A DNA stretch of 64,000 nt from NCBI GenBank assembly GCA_030374765.1, contig JARGXX010000084.1:206271-270270 (forward strand). Direction: 5' to 3'. The translations under genes were made by a program, and so were the position numbers. Origin of the DNA: Agarophyton chilense (taxonomy: Eukaryota > Rhodophyta > Florideophyceae > Gracilariales > Gracilariaceae). The notes beneath the pieces are model-generated. The model had not been told where the DNA came from. It was given only the letters and a program-made list of their open reading frames with translations, and did not search any database. Position 1 is the first letter of the stretch. Every line of letters begins with the position of its first letter. This document shows positions 21,987-32,337 of the stretch, in pieces.

Positions 21987-24094
21987 TCACTGGGGCGGCG
22001 CAGGAATAACTCCGTCGCCCTCATTGGAACCTGCAGGAGCGAAACCGGGATTAGCGTCACCCGAGGAGCCAACTGGACCACCCGAACCGGCCCTAGCGAG
22101 CCGAGCACGCTTCTTAGTCGGGGATTCTCCTGAAGAACTATTATCACCATCGGAAGCCTCCCGATCACTCAAATTGAGACCATACCGGGCATCCAAGTCG
22201 GCAGTTACTCTCTGGTACATCGACTGCGCCTTGTGCTGCAGGATATTGAACATGGCGGTCTTTAGGTCCTGACCCTGTTGGACAACCGCGGCGTAGCGAG
22301 CCGAGCGACGCGCCAAGGGGCAGGCTTCCCTCAGGGCTGTCGCAATGTCCATCGAGGCCATGATACTAACGGTACGGCAGATATGACGGAGATCCGCGGC
22401 GGCAGCCGTGACCGAACCAGGAAAATGGACTGACGGAGAGGACGGAGCGATTTCGACGCCCCCGGTGGACGTCCGAGCAAGTGCCTCGCCAACAGGACTT
22501 TCGGTTTCGACAGAAACCTCACCAGGAGAAATAGTCACTTGGGCGTCGGGCGGTTCGTACGGGAGCTCATCTTGAGGAGCAGCGCCCGGAGGAGCTGCAG
22601 GAGGGGAACCGGTAGGCACTACAACGGCGGACTCAACCGGAGGATGATCGCCCTCCACGGGTAAGACGAAGGGACCTTCACCAAAGGATTCTACGTCGGA
22701 CATACCAGCAGGAACTAACGGCGCGGCTTCCACATCAGGCTCGAAGCAAAGAGGATCCAAACCAATGGCCTTCGGATAATAGTCGGGCACATGACTCCTT
22801 GGAATGTCCGATGGTTGATTCCTCAAAGGCTTGGCGGGAGAGGCACGGGCGTCGTCCCAACCCTGCAGATGCAGCGGAGTCGGCGTGAATGAGTCGGTAT
22901 CTCATTCATACCAAAGGAACCCGGGAGTCTTGTCCCATTCCACCTGTAGGACATGATCCAAAAAAGCCTCCGTCTCCTCGACGTCGAACTGAGTCCCACG
23001 AACGATATTCTGGATGCCCAGGTTCTTTAGGAAACGGATCATGATGTCCGGGAGTGGGATTAGGTGACCTCGAGGACAGGGTATGTTTTCATCGTACCAC
23101 ACCCTCCAATCCTCCGAACGGAAACTACCACGGATTTCGTACTTCGCAGTATCCAGAAAGGCCATAACGGACATCACGCCGAATTCGACGAAGAGCACTT
23201 ACCAGGACAGCCAGGACCTTCGGTCATGGTCAGCGCCCATGAGTTGGGACGAGTGGTACGCCAACACGGACGGCGTGGGAACCATAAGGACCAGCGAGAC
23301 ACGCCAATACAGGACCCATTGGTTCTCATCCGCATGGGGTAGAAAAAGGTACAACGTAAGGCGTTTGTCGGCGCTCACGTCGTGGAACTCCACTCGGTGC
23401 CAACAAAAGAAGAACCTAAACGAGTGACGCAAAGGACCATCGGGCTCGTGCATCTCGTTCCAATGGACCCGGTTGGACATCCACAATAAGTGGTCGTACG
23501 GTGGCCGAAAGCACATAAGCGCCAAGAGGTTGTGACCAGCCGTGGGAGAGCGCACATGAGGTGAGATGAAGTCCGTGTATAGGTCCGAAAGGAGTTTGTT
23601 CACCCGGAACTGGTAGTTGGCTTCTTCCTCGCAGCGGACGTATGTCATTTCCACTTGGACGGTGTGCGACATCGCGTCGCCGAGCGCGGATCCACAAGAC
23701 AATGCAACCATCAGTTAAACCACGAGACGCTGCGCGCGTTCTTGCTGCCCCTCCGGAAGTCGGGTATCTTGGCAAACCTTAGGGCGTCGAGATACATGTG
23801 GCAAAACCTTTGGTATTCTTCCACTGAGGACGGCAGAACGGAATGACGCACTGCCCGCGGGTTTCTTCCGATGGTATGATCATAGTGTTCTCCCTGACGC
23901 TCGTAGGCCACTTGGTATCCTGAGGAGCTCCGCGCTGGGTTGTTTGAGATCATGGTACCGCTGGTTCCAGGGTGGTCTGCCGGAAAATAGATGGGAGAGC
24001 CGGTGCAGGCGACATAGTTCGAAGGAAGTACGGCGTATCCCGCAGGCTTATAAGGTGATTTTGGCATCGCGCGCAACCAATGGAAAGGTACCAC
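21987..24094 (-). pseudogene. Unrecognised ~700-residue protein relic
   Basis: From 23711 to 21987 the minus strand keeps one frame for 575 codons, interrupted only by a TAA at 23199 and a TGA at 22902. A further 127 codons at 23711-24094 join through a frameshift (TGATG overlap). The N-terminal part includes PSSVEEYQRFCHMYLDALRF; the middle is Trp/His/Phe-rich (LLWMSNRVHWNEMHEPDG, HSFRFFFCWHRVEF); the C-terminal third is Pro/Ser/Ala/Asp-rich and carries a basic NLS-like PTKKRARLARA. I do not recognise a family. The length, two-part layout and element-rich setting suggest a retroelement Gag-like or ORF1 protein, but that is inference. The TAA at 23199 lies within GGTAAGTG, so a 5' splice site is an alternative there. 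Confidence 0.5.
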
Positions 24095-24832
24095 GAGGGA
24101 AAGACGAAGTAACGGAGTTGACCCGAACGGACTGACAGGCGTGAACCACGGTGGACGAAGCGCGGAGGGTCGCCAAGGGAAGAACGGAGACGAAGGAAGA
24201 CCCCAATGGACCGTCTCGGCAACGCGACGGGAGGAATACGCCGGCGATGCCCCTATGGCCAGCGCTCACGGCGCGTGGGAGTTTCAGTCCTTAGGCAAAT
24301 TAATTGCCCTTCGGCGCCAATAGTCGGCTCACACGTCCCCGCATCCCCGCAGGCGGTGACGACGCGACGTACCGTCGCACCCAATGGTACCGGGAGCAAT
24401 GAAGTTCACGCGTCCCCTGGAGCAGTTATGAAACAATCTGGACTGCGAGCCGGTAGGGGTAATCGGAAACGAGTGTACCATGCTTATTGGTGTAAGTACC
24501 ATGTAGCTTTTGGGAGATGTCCTGCTTAGTTATTTCCAGGCATGAATAGGAACGTGCGTAGGGTAGGGACGACTTGGAAACCAGGGTGAAAACCGTTTTG
24601 GTTACTCGCTAATCAGCGCAGACGACAACTACAAAAGATTAGGGCTGCTTACCTTTTATTCTTAAGCGTGGCGACAGATCTCTGGTACAAAAGTGAAGCG
24701 CAGCTTCGGCTCAACTGTAACGCCAACACTATTCTAACCGAAAAAGTAAACAATAAAATAAAAAGTATAGTTATCCATCCACGTCTACGATACGGCTTTT
24801 TCATTAACACGAATACGTTTTTCACACCTTCG
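24095..24832. other. Non-coding between relic protein and solo LTR
   Basis: Several short frames occur on both strands; none is persuasive. No PBS-like TGG is found beside the LTR at 24833, so this is not an obvious leader of the minus-strand relic. Confidence 0.4.
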
Positions 24833-25246
24833 TGTAACGCAATGACGGGTTCAGTCAGCGCACGGGTCTCGACCGGTGGTAGCGTGGTAGAGCGGGTCCT
24901 AAGGTTCGAATCTTTGACGGCGGCACTCCCAGAGTACTTGGTGCAATGGGATGGCGATTACTGCGTAGTCCTACAGGTGGGAGCTACGGAAACGATGCCT
25001 TGAAGACCATAGGGTGGAACTAATATACCAAAGAGGGTTATTTAGTACCCTTACGGTGCCTACCGTACTCTAAGGGAGATGCGTCACTCGAGCCAAATAA
25101 ATAGTCCTGGCGAGGCGCTGAGATATCCCTGGCGCTTTAATGCTAATCTATTACACTAATTAAAATAAGTTAATAACCTACATGAGTCTACCTGAGGTCG
25201 ACCCGTCCACGTGTCATATGCAAGCTTCAGGGCCCGGCAGCTGACA
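24833..25246 (-). repeat. Solo, inverted copy of the Gypsy-2 LTR
   Basis: On the plus strand it reads TGTAACGCAATGAC to CAGCTGACA, the reverse complement of the LTR at 14637-15052, at 80-85% identity by eye and nearly equal length (414 bp). The flanking five bases (CTTCG and GGGCT) do not match, so no target duplication is visible, and no element body is attached. On the plus strand it carries A-box-like GGTAGCGTGGTAGAGC (24880-24893) and B-box GGTTCGAATC (24903-24912). Confidence 0.8.
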
Positions 25247-25254
25247 GGGCTCAA

Positions 25255-25860
25255 CCGTCATCATCGCTCCTTCACATCGACCGACGAAGAGGATCTTTCA
25301 ACGTGGAGGAAGTACGATGAAAAGGCTAGAGCTATCATCGGACTTAGCCTTAATGACGATCATTTGGATCACGGCAGGACACTGAACGTGCCGCAGATAT
25401 GTGGAGGCCGATTCCCGATATGTTTTAGCGCAAGACTTTACTCAACCAAATCAACGCGAGACGTTCTTTCTACACCGCCATGATGCGTGACGAAGAGAAA
25501 AAGCTACAGTTTATCAATAGGGTTCGAGATCTTGCGGCGGACCTGAAAAGCATGGACGTCATCGTTGAGGAGGAAGACATTGCCATGGCTAATCTGTGTG
25601 GACTGCCTGAACGCTTTGAGCACTGGATTGTTACAATCGATACTACCTTAGGTGAACTTTCACTCACTCTCGTATTCGTCAAGAGTCGTTTGCAGCAAGA
25701 AGAGTAGCGTATGATGGATCGCACGAAAGCTGAATCTGTACATGAAGCCACTTTGGTGTGCAGAAACCTGCGATGGAAGTCGATGGTGTGTCATTATTGT
25801 GGCAAAAAGGGTCATTAGAGGAAATGCTTCAAGAAGAAACGTGATTAGACCAACAACGAT
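25255..25860 (+). pseudogene. gag: Copia Gag (UBN2-type) and zinc knuckle
   Basis: The first frame (to about 25440) contains WRKYDEKARAIIGLSLND, a hallmark of Copia Gag. A frameshift then leads to LQFINRVRDLAADLKSMD, LPERFEHWIV and FVKSRLQQEE in a second frame to the TAG at 25705. The same frame continues to the knuckle CHYCGKKGH (25789-25815), followed by a TAG and a final Cys one residue closer than in the C-x2-C-x4-H-x4-C rule. Confidence 0.85.
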
Positions 25861-25959
25861 CAAGAAGCATCTGCTCACACAAGTGTTCACACCGCTCTCT
25901 GCGACGAGGGCGGCCAGGGCAAGGGTGATTCCGATTTTGTTTGTCTCATTGCAACCAAT

Positions 25960-26271
25960 TTGCCGAAGGCCACCAATAGCCAGTGGATCGTGAACTCTGG
26001 CGCAACTGCCTACATGACTCATGACAAATCAATGATTCAGTCATATGAGAACAAAATGTCTTCAGGTGTTAGTATTGACAATGATTGCAAACTTGAGTCT
26101 TTTGGACAAGGGTGTGTTGAGCTAGACCTGGCAGTTGATGGTTCGAAGCGCATGTGCGGACTCAACCAAGATGTGCACGTACCTGGTTCAAGATACCACC
26201 TATTGTCAGTTTCAGCAATGTGTGACATGGGAGCGCATTTTGTGTTTAACAGGCTTTATGTAAGTGTATAA
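25960..26271 (+). pseudogene. pol: Copia aspartic protease, active-site Asp replaced
   Basis: The motif SQWIVNSGATAYMTHDKS aligns with the Copia protease WIxDSGAxxHMT. The catalytic Asp is Asn here (GAC to AAC), which should abolish cleavage. The rest of the protease (SIDNDCKLESFGQGCVEL, YHLLSVSAMCDMGAHF) is open to a TAA at 26271. Confidence 0.85.
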
Positions 26272-27228
26272 AAGGGCTCCGAACTCATTGCTCAAGGCCG
26301 TCGCATCAAAAGGCTATACCACCTTCGCACTGCTTATAATCAGCTCTCACATTGAGAAACCGCACTTCTGTTCGACTTATCACTGTGGCACGCTAGAATG
26401 GCTCATGAAAATGAAGATTGTATCCGGTAACTGGCTCGCAATGGTGTTGTATCTGGCTTTAATATGAACTTGAAGCAGAAAATGGATTTCTGTGACTCCT
26501 GTGTTGTAGGCAAAGCTACGTGCGCTCCGACTCCCAAGCAACGAGGGAGGAACGCGCAACAAAGCTCTTGGAAGTGGTTCACTCTGACGTTTCTGTTCCG
26601 ATAGAGCTCCATTACTTGGGAGGCTCGCGTTATTTTGTCGCATTCATCGATGACTATAGTGGGTACTGCTCCCTTTAAATGCTCAAGACTAAAGATGAGG
26701 TGTTTTGGATGTTCATGAAGTGGCTCAAATTCATTCAAAACCAAGACGGGAACAGAAATCAAAATCGTCACCGCACGTGAAAATGTGCTACCGGCATTAC
26801 GCACAGACAACTGGAGTGACGATTTTTCTCGAAAGTTCTCTGCAGAAATAGAACGTCTTGGTGTTGAGCATCAGCGAACTGTGCCGTACAATCCATAGCG
26901 GAATAGGCTGGCCGAAAGGTTCAACCGAACACTCATGGACATGGCTCGCTCTATGCTACACCATAAGAACCTTCCTCATACATTTTGGGTGGAAGCAGTG
27001 AATTTTGAGGTGTATGTTCGAAACAGAGTCACTTGCAAAGCATTGCCGAGTGAGGTGAAAACATTTGAGCTGTGGAGTAGACGGAAGCCTGATCTGAGCA
27101 ATCTGCGAGTCTTTGGAAGCAAGTTCTGGTGCAAGGTGGTGTACAACAAGCTGAAGAAATTAGAGAGGCGCGCTCAGGAAGCTGTCTTTTTCGGATACAC
27201 TGCTGGATCGTACGGATATAAGCTGTGA
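26272..27228 (+). pseudogene. pol: Copia integrase
   Basis: Fragments in shifting frames show the pre-integrase zinc region (ARMAHENEDC and CDSCVVGKA), a first catalytic Asp in VVHSDVSVP, a second in LRTDNWSDDFSRKF, and the third acidic residue retained in LAERFNRTLMDMARSM. Several stops intervene, including a TAG in PYNP*RN where Gln is usual. From 26935 the frame is open to 27228 (LRVFGSKFWCKVVYNKLKKL, AVFFGYTAGSYGYKL). Confidence 0.85.
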
Positions 27229-29175
27229 GAAATGAACAGGAAGAAAGTGATCGTGTCACGAGATGTAAGGTTTAAAGAGCCGAACTGGACGGATGACAAG
27301 TTTCACAGTTTTGATAAATCCGACTTTATGAATGTTAAAGCTCCAGGTGAGTATGATTTGAATGAACTCGAAAACTCTTCCACAGTTTTTCCCCGGTACA
27401 AGAGGATCCCTTCACACCGACAACAGTATTTGACGAAGCACCCGATCTTGAGACAGCCGAATCACCAGTGGTAGAACTCGTTGCTTCCCCCGAACAAGAG
27501 ACATGTGAAGTGCAACGTTTCACGCGTGAACGGAAAAAGACAGCGCCTTGATGGCGCGAAACCGCTCTGCTCACTGCCAGCGACGAGATTCCCTCGTCAC
27601 ATCGTGATGCAATGTCACGTGCCCATGCAAAGGAGTGGACAAAGGCAATGAACAGTGAATTCAAATCGTTGATGTAACATGATACGTGGAACTTGGTGCT
27701 GAGGCCTGCAGACAACAATGTGATATCTTCCAGGTGGGTATTTGTGCAGAAGTATGAAAGCGGGCTAAATGGTGAGCCTACCGTGTGTTACAAGGCATGT
27801 GTGGTTGCCTGAGGGTTTCTACATATCGAGGGTGTAGACGTTTTTGAAATGTATGCACGTGTAGTTAAGTTCACGTCTGTCAGGATGATTCTTTCCATAA
27901 GCCCATTTGAAAACTATCACCTGCATCAGATGGATATGAAGACTGCTTTTCTAAATGGTGACCTCGAGGAGATTGTGTACATGGAGCAACCGGAAGGATT
28001 CGTCGAGCCTGGAAGTGAGAACCTTGTGTGACAGTTGAAGAAAGCCATCTACGGTTTGCGACAAGCACCAAGGCAATGGCATGCCAAAATATTTTCGTTC
28101 CTTTTCATTGAGATGAATCTGAAGCCCAACGACGCTGATGAGTGTATGTACACCGGAGAGATACTTGGAGAGATAGTGATCATTACTGTTTACGCGGGGA
28201 CTTGCTTATGGCCAGTCCAAGTATGAAGACAGTGAATCGTGTCAAGGATGAACTATCAAACCGTTTTCGCAGGAAAGACCTCAATGAAGTTCGCATTGTA
28301 CTCGGGTTTGAGATTCACCGTGACCGATCCAAACGACTGTTTTCTCTCTCACAGTTTTCTCACCCGCGCAAGGACTCGGAATAGTTTGGTATGTTACAAT
28401 CTAAGCCAGTAAATACTCCCATGGATTCCGCTGTTGACGTTATTCAGTGTCTCGAGCTTGTGGAGGATGTACCGTACCGCCAGGCGATTGGTTGCCTGAT
28501 GTATCTTTCTGTTGAAACTCGGCCTAACGTATCGTGTGCAGTGTCAAAATTAGCAAAGTATATTGGGAAACCTGGATAGATTCATTGGAAGGCTGTCAAC
28601 CGTGTTCTGCGCTATTTCAATGGCACGTATTCATTTGGACTCACTTATGGCTCTGCTGCAGGCATTCAGCTGTATGGGTATGTGGACTCGGACTGGGCAG
28701 GTGATACTTTAACGCGTATGTCAACTACTGGATATGTGTTCATGATGTGTGGTGCTCCGATGTCTTGGAGCTCTCGGCAAGAAAAAGTGGTCACGCTGTC
28801 TAGCGCTGAGGCTGAGTATGTGAGTCTGTGTTCTGGGAGAAAGGAGGCGATATGGATGACACGTCTGCGGAGTGGCATTGGGAACGCAAGTGTTTTAAAT
28901 GTGAACAATTCTGTAAAGGTAATGGTTGAACCCACGCCTGTGTATGTGGACAACCAAGGCTGCATCCACCTTGCCCAAAACGGGGTGGTGAATAAGCGTA
29001 CTAAGCACATCGATAATTGTTTTCACTTCACCAGGGAGACATCGCGCGAAAAGAGGGTGCAGTTGTAGTTTTCCTCCACAAGTGACATGATTGCCGATTT
29101 GTTGACGAAGCCACTCGGTCGTGTGAAGCTTCAGAAGTTCCGTGGTGAAATTAGGTTGGTATTCCTAAACGCTTG
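27229..29175 (+). pseudogene. pol: Copia reverse transcriptase and RNase H
   Basis: RT is recognised from HLHQMDMKTAFLNGDLEEIV, YMEQPEGFVEPGSENLV and KKAIYGLRQAPRQW. The YxDD catalytic box near 28190-28205 is split by a frameshift: one frame reads TVYAG, the other GDLLMAS. RNase H follows in pieces (VNTPMDSAVD, IGCLMYLSVETRPNVSCAVSKLA, GYVDSDWAGDTLTRMSTTGY, SWSSRQEKVVTLSSAEAEYV, VYVDNQGCIHLAQN, KHIDNCFHF, SDMIADLLTKPLGR). At least five stops are present. Confidence 0.9.
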
Positions 29176-29182
29176 AAGTCAG

Positions 29183-29195
29183 TGAAAGAGGGCGG
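29183..29195 (+). promoter_or_regulatory. Copia polypurine tract
   Basis: The run GTGAAAGAGGGCG lies after the RNase H end and before the LTR. This is the usual place for plus-strand DNA priming. Confidence 0.6.
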
Positions 29196-29699
29196 GTTTC
29201 GGATATTGGATGAGTGATGAATGCTGTCATTGTAATTGGTGGAAAGGTAGTAAGAGTCTGCCGTATACACGTGTCCATATGCATTAGTTGTACTATTGTG
29301 CAAAGTGTGCATGCTCTTCACATCTTATGTCGTACACATAGTACAGACCGTATGGAATGTTTTGGAAGAGTTGACACGCTGTTTTGTGTATTACAGAAGG
29401 CATGCAGTGTTTTACTGGAACAGGATCGTGCATGGAGAAGAGTTACACTTAATATGTGCAGGCACGAAGAATTTGTGCCCACGTCAGTGTAATGGTGTAT
29501 TTAGCACTGTTGTACCTTGCTGTAGTATGTTAACGTGAATCTGGATTAGAGTTTATTGCCATGTTTGAATATGATTTGTTGTATTGAATCTCCCCGGTTT
29601 GTAGTCTAGCGTTTACGTGAGCTGGAGGTTAGATAGCTGTCGGAGATAAGCAGTATATAAGTCGAAGTTCGATAATCTCCAAATACAGGGTATCACACA
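29196..29699 (+). repeat. Copia 3' LTR
   Basis: It spans from the purine tract to TATCACACA, where array homology begins. It contains a TATA box (TATATAA, 29654-29660) followed by about 40 bases that would be the transcript start. The expected initial TG appears mutated (GGGTTTCGG). With no 5' partner in the window, the left edge is good to about 5 bases only. Confidence 0.6.
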
Positions 29700-29732
29700 G
29701 GCCTCAACTTCTGCCTGTTTATCCAAGAAAAC

Positions 29733-30230
29733 ATGGATTTAGTTTTCACTTTTCCCACTTCCTCCTTGTCCCGCAATTTCAGCACCATCAAAACCCTGTT
29801 TCCTCCGCAACGCAACTCAACCGGTAGCATTCCCCGCACAGATTCTCCCACAACCGACATCTTGGTCACCCCTATGTTCACACATGCGTCATCAACGTAT
29901 CTCTCATATGCGCAGAAAATCCAAGGGCGGCTGTTGGTCGCGCTGCACCTATCTTCGGGCTCTCCAGCGCGCGGGCCCGAAATTGAAACGTACCGTCTCC
30001 AAAACGACCAACACTTTCAACCCTGTTTCATACATATCAACAAAGCACCTGTGCTCATTTGCCGGTATATGAAAACGCCAAACAACAAACGAGCCTCAAC
30101 TCCGATTACTTGCTTTCCCGACGCCAAAACGTTCCCCCTTCTGCTCATGTACTTGACTCCTATCAGTCCTTTTGAAACGTATATCGTCCGCCGGTTGCGC
30201 GGCGAAAACTGTTTCCCGTTGAAAGTGTAA
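29733..30230 (+). CDS. Hypothetical 165-residue frame, intact only in unit A
   Basis: An ATG frame begins MDLVFTFPTSSLSRNF and ends in TAA 30228-30230. In units B-F the retrotransposon splits it after residue ~109 (INKAPV), and a 46-bp duplication shifts the rest. It has no recognised domain and no signal peptide. The minus strand is also open across much of it, in the direction of the Helitron protein, so coding strand is uncertain. I keep it because it is uninterrupted in the ancestral unit. Confidence 0.25.
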   Translation: MDLVFTFPTSSLSRNFSTIKTLFPPQRNSTGSIPRTDSPTTDILVTPMFTHASSTYLSYAQKIQGRLLVALHLSSGSPARGPEIETYRLQNDQHFQPCFIHINKAPVLICRYMKTPNNKRASTPITCFPDAKTFPLLLMYLTPISPFETYIVRRLRGENCFPLKV

Positions 30231-30276
30231 ACAATGGAAGCATACATGAAACCTTTTAGTTCAGTAATAAAAAGCC

Positions 30277-32337
30277 CTAGGCGCGTTGGAAGTGAAGCGC
30301 CATGTCCTGCACGTTAAGAACGCAATCCATTGTGAAACGGCTGACGTCACGCGCACTTGCGGCGAAATTCATTCCATCTAGGAGTCCACGGAGATACGGC
30401 CACGGCGCGTGCAGCAGAGCCTCCTTCAAAAACATTTGGTTAGCCACGAACCACTCGCAAAGCTTTGTAGTTGGTGTTCCTCGAGCTGCAGCACCCCTTC
30501 CATCACATTCTCGGAAGAACACCGTATGATGATGCTTTAAGTGAACGTCTAGTCGCAAGAGAGATGGGTGGCGGTCCACAATGTCGAAGGAATACAACTG
30601 CCACACCGCCTCGGAAGCTGACACGTATCTAGGATCCTAATAGTTGCTGATCTCTTTGTATCGACCATTTGCTGCTGCAATTTCCATAGTGACTAGATAC
30701 TATCCTTTGCAAACGTATTTGAAAAGGTACTTGATTTCTTCGCCTCAAGAGACGCACAACTCGGCATTCATTTGACATGCCATCTTGCGAAGTAGATTCG
30801 GGCTGTACAGGACGACCTAAGAATTATACAGCGAGACAACACATCATTGACGGTAAGTACAGACTTTGTCCTGCAATGACTCACCGCCACCTTCGGGAGA
30901 ACAACGACGATAGGAGATGTAATGCCCGCTCTCAGTGCGACAAGTCTCGGCGTTGAACACCTTCGGGAAGTATATCTTGCAGACTCCTTCATCCTTTCAG
31001 GGCGCAGATTGGTTATCAGAGCCACAGGGCGTATGAACCATGTTCTTCAAAACTAACTCGCGAAGAGTTGGGTCGGTTGGGGGCGGGATATCTGTGGAAA
31101 TGACTTCGTCAACGTTCTCCGCAAAAAGAAGTCTGTGTTGAGAGCTAGAGTCCAAGAAGAAAATGATGTGAGCATGCGGAAAATCTCTCTTCTGGAACTC
31201 AACGACCCACAGATGGGCTGCTACGGTACCAAAGTATTTCTCCTCAATGGTGAAGGCCATCAAAGCCTTGAGAGTTAGGCGAAACACTCGCGCACATAAA
31301 TCGGGCCTGTCCTATAGTAACAGTGGGGTTAATGCTAGAGTTTCAGCGGCCCCTGTTGACCCAGTTGGCCCTCGCTGAGTCCATGGATAGCACTGTATTG
31401 TAGGCCCGGATCTCATATCGGAAGTGTGTCGCCCGAGGTCCAGCGTAAGTCAAGACCTGGCAAAGTAGATGAGGGGGATCCGCAAGAGGAGGAAAGGACC
31501 GGGCGCCCTTGTTGCAGATGGTTCCGGAAAGAGGGTTGGTGCTCGACCTACTGACAACACGCTCATCTCGAAAGGGCAACGCATTGCAGGAGCGACACGG
31601 AAAGTCCATGGAACTAAGGTCAAGATATGAAGAGGACTCTTCTTCGTGCTCATCGAACAATGTGCGGGGCACTTGTTGAGTGGTTCTAACATAGCTCAGC
31701 CGGTGTTGTCGATCACGAGTGCGCTCCTGGCTTCTAGACTGACGAATTGAAACTCTGTTGGCTTCATTTCTTCCAACTGAGTAGGAGTTTCTTCCAAAGT
31801 ACATGTCTCGCGAATTAGCTCTCTGTTGGCCTCATTCGTTGCAGTATGAGTAGGGGTATCTTCCAAAGCCCGAGTCTCGCGCACTGCATCGCTTTTGGCC
31901 TCATTTCTTACAAAATGAGTAGGAGTGTTTCCCAAAGCCCGGGCCCCGCGCATGTTGGCTCGACTAGGTGTGTCCTGTTCTGCTCTAGAACGACACGTAG
32001 CATCTCAGTTGGCACTAAGGTAAGTTCGGCGCTCGGGAGTTGTTTGAGATGCCCTCACATCACGCATAGCAGAGCAAATAGCTGCTTGGCATGCTGATTG
32101 GACAGATGGGATCTGCTGTGCTCTTGCTGCCTAGGATATAGTACGTAAAGCGTCAAGTCTTGTAATTCGTTGTTCCTCCGTTTCTTGCGATCTTCCTTGC
32201 CGCGAACGATCCCGGTCTATCGCTTGCGTTGTCTGGCGGTGGGTCTCGCTTTGCCGTGCACACCGGATTCCCGCGCGTTCTCGATGGTGACTCCTGCGCT
32301 CTTGACCCTGTTCTGCCGTCTCATTTGGTCGTCTCAC
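30277..32337 (-). pseudogene. Helitron Rep relic, unit A (HUH endonuclease, no helicase)
   Basis: The minus strand from 32337 encodes the Arg/Glu/Gln-rich N-terminal repeats of Helitron proteins (ETAEQGQERR, ALEDTPTHTATNEANREL), then a Cys-containing module (FPCRSCNALPFRDERV, AYNTVLSMDSARANWV). A large internal block of roughly 250 residues, usual in Helitron_like_N, is missing at about 31290-31343. The Rep part follows: AAHLWVVEFQKRDFPHAH with the HUH motif as HAH at about 31164-31175, LVLKNMVHTPCG, the Tyr motif IKYLFKYVCKG near 30700-30732, and RYVSASEAVWQLYSFDI. Similarity fades after TTKLCEWFVANQ (~30435). At least eight stops and two frameshifts occur. There is no SF1 helicase. TGA at about 30744 replaces an Arg codon kept in units B-F. 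Confidence 0.9.

Larger units (their letters stand above)
25255..29699 (+). mobile_element. Ty1/Copia pseudo-element, 5'-truncated
   Basis: The domain order Gag, zinc knuckle, protease, integrase, RT, RNase H is diagnostic of Ty1/Copia. The left end starts inside Gag, about 10-25 bp after the solo Gypsy LTR, so the Copia 5' LTR and Gag start are lost. The right end has a purine tract and an LTR that abuts the tandem array. Many stops and frameshifts are present. Confidence 0.9.

Noticed and set aside
15178-29175. Reassigned stop codons (alternative genetic code) to explain many in-frame stops
   Set aside because: The stops fall where relatives have Trp, Cys, Gln and other residues, use all three codons, and coexist with frameshifts in Copia, so ordinary decay explains them.
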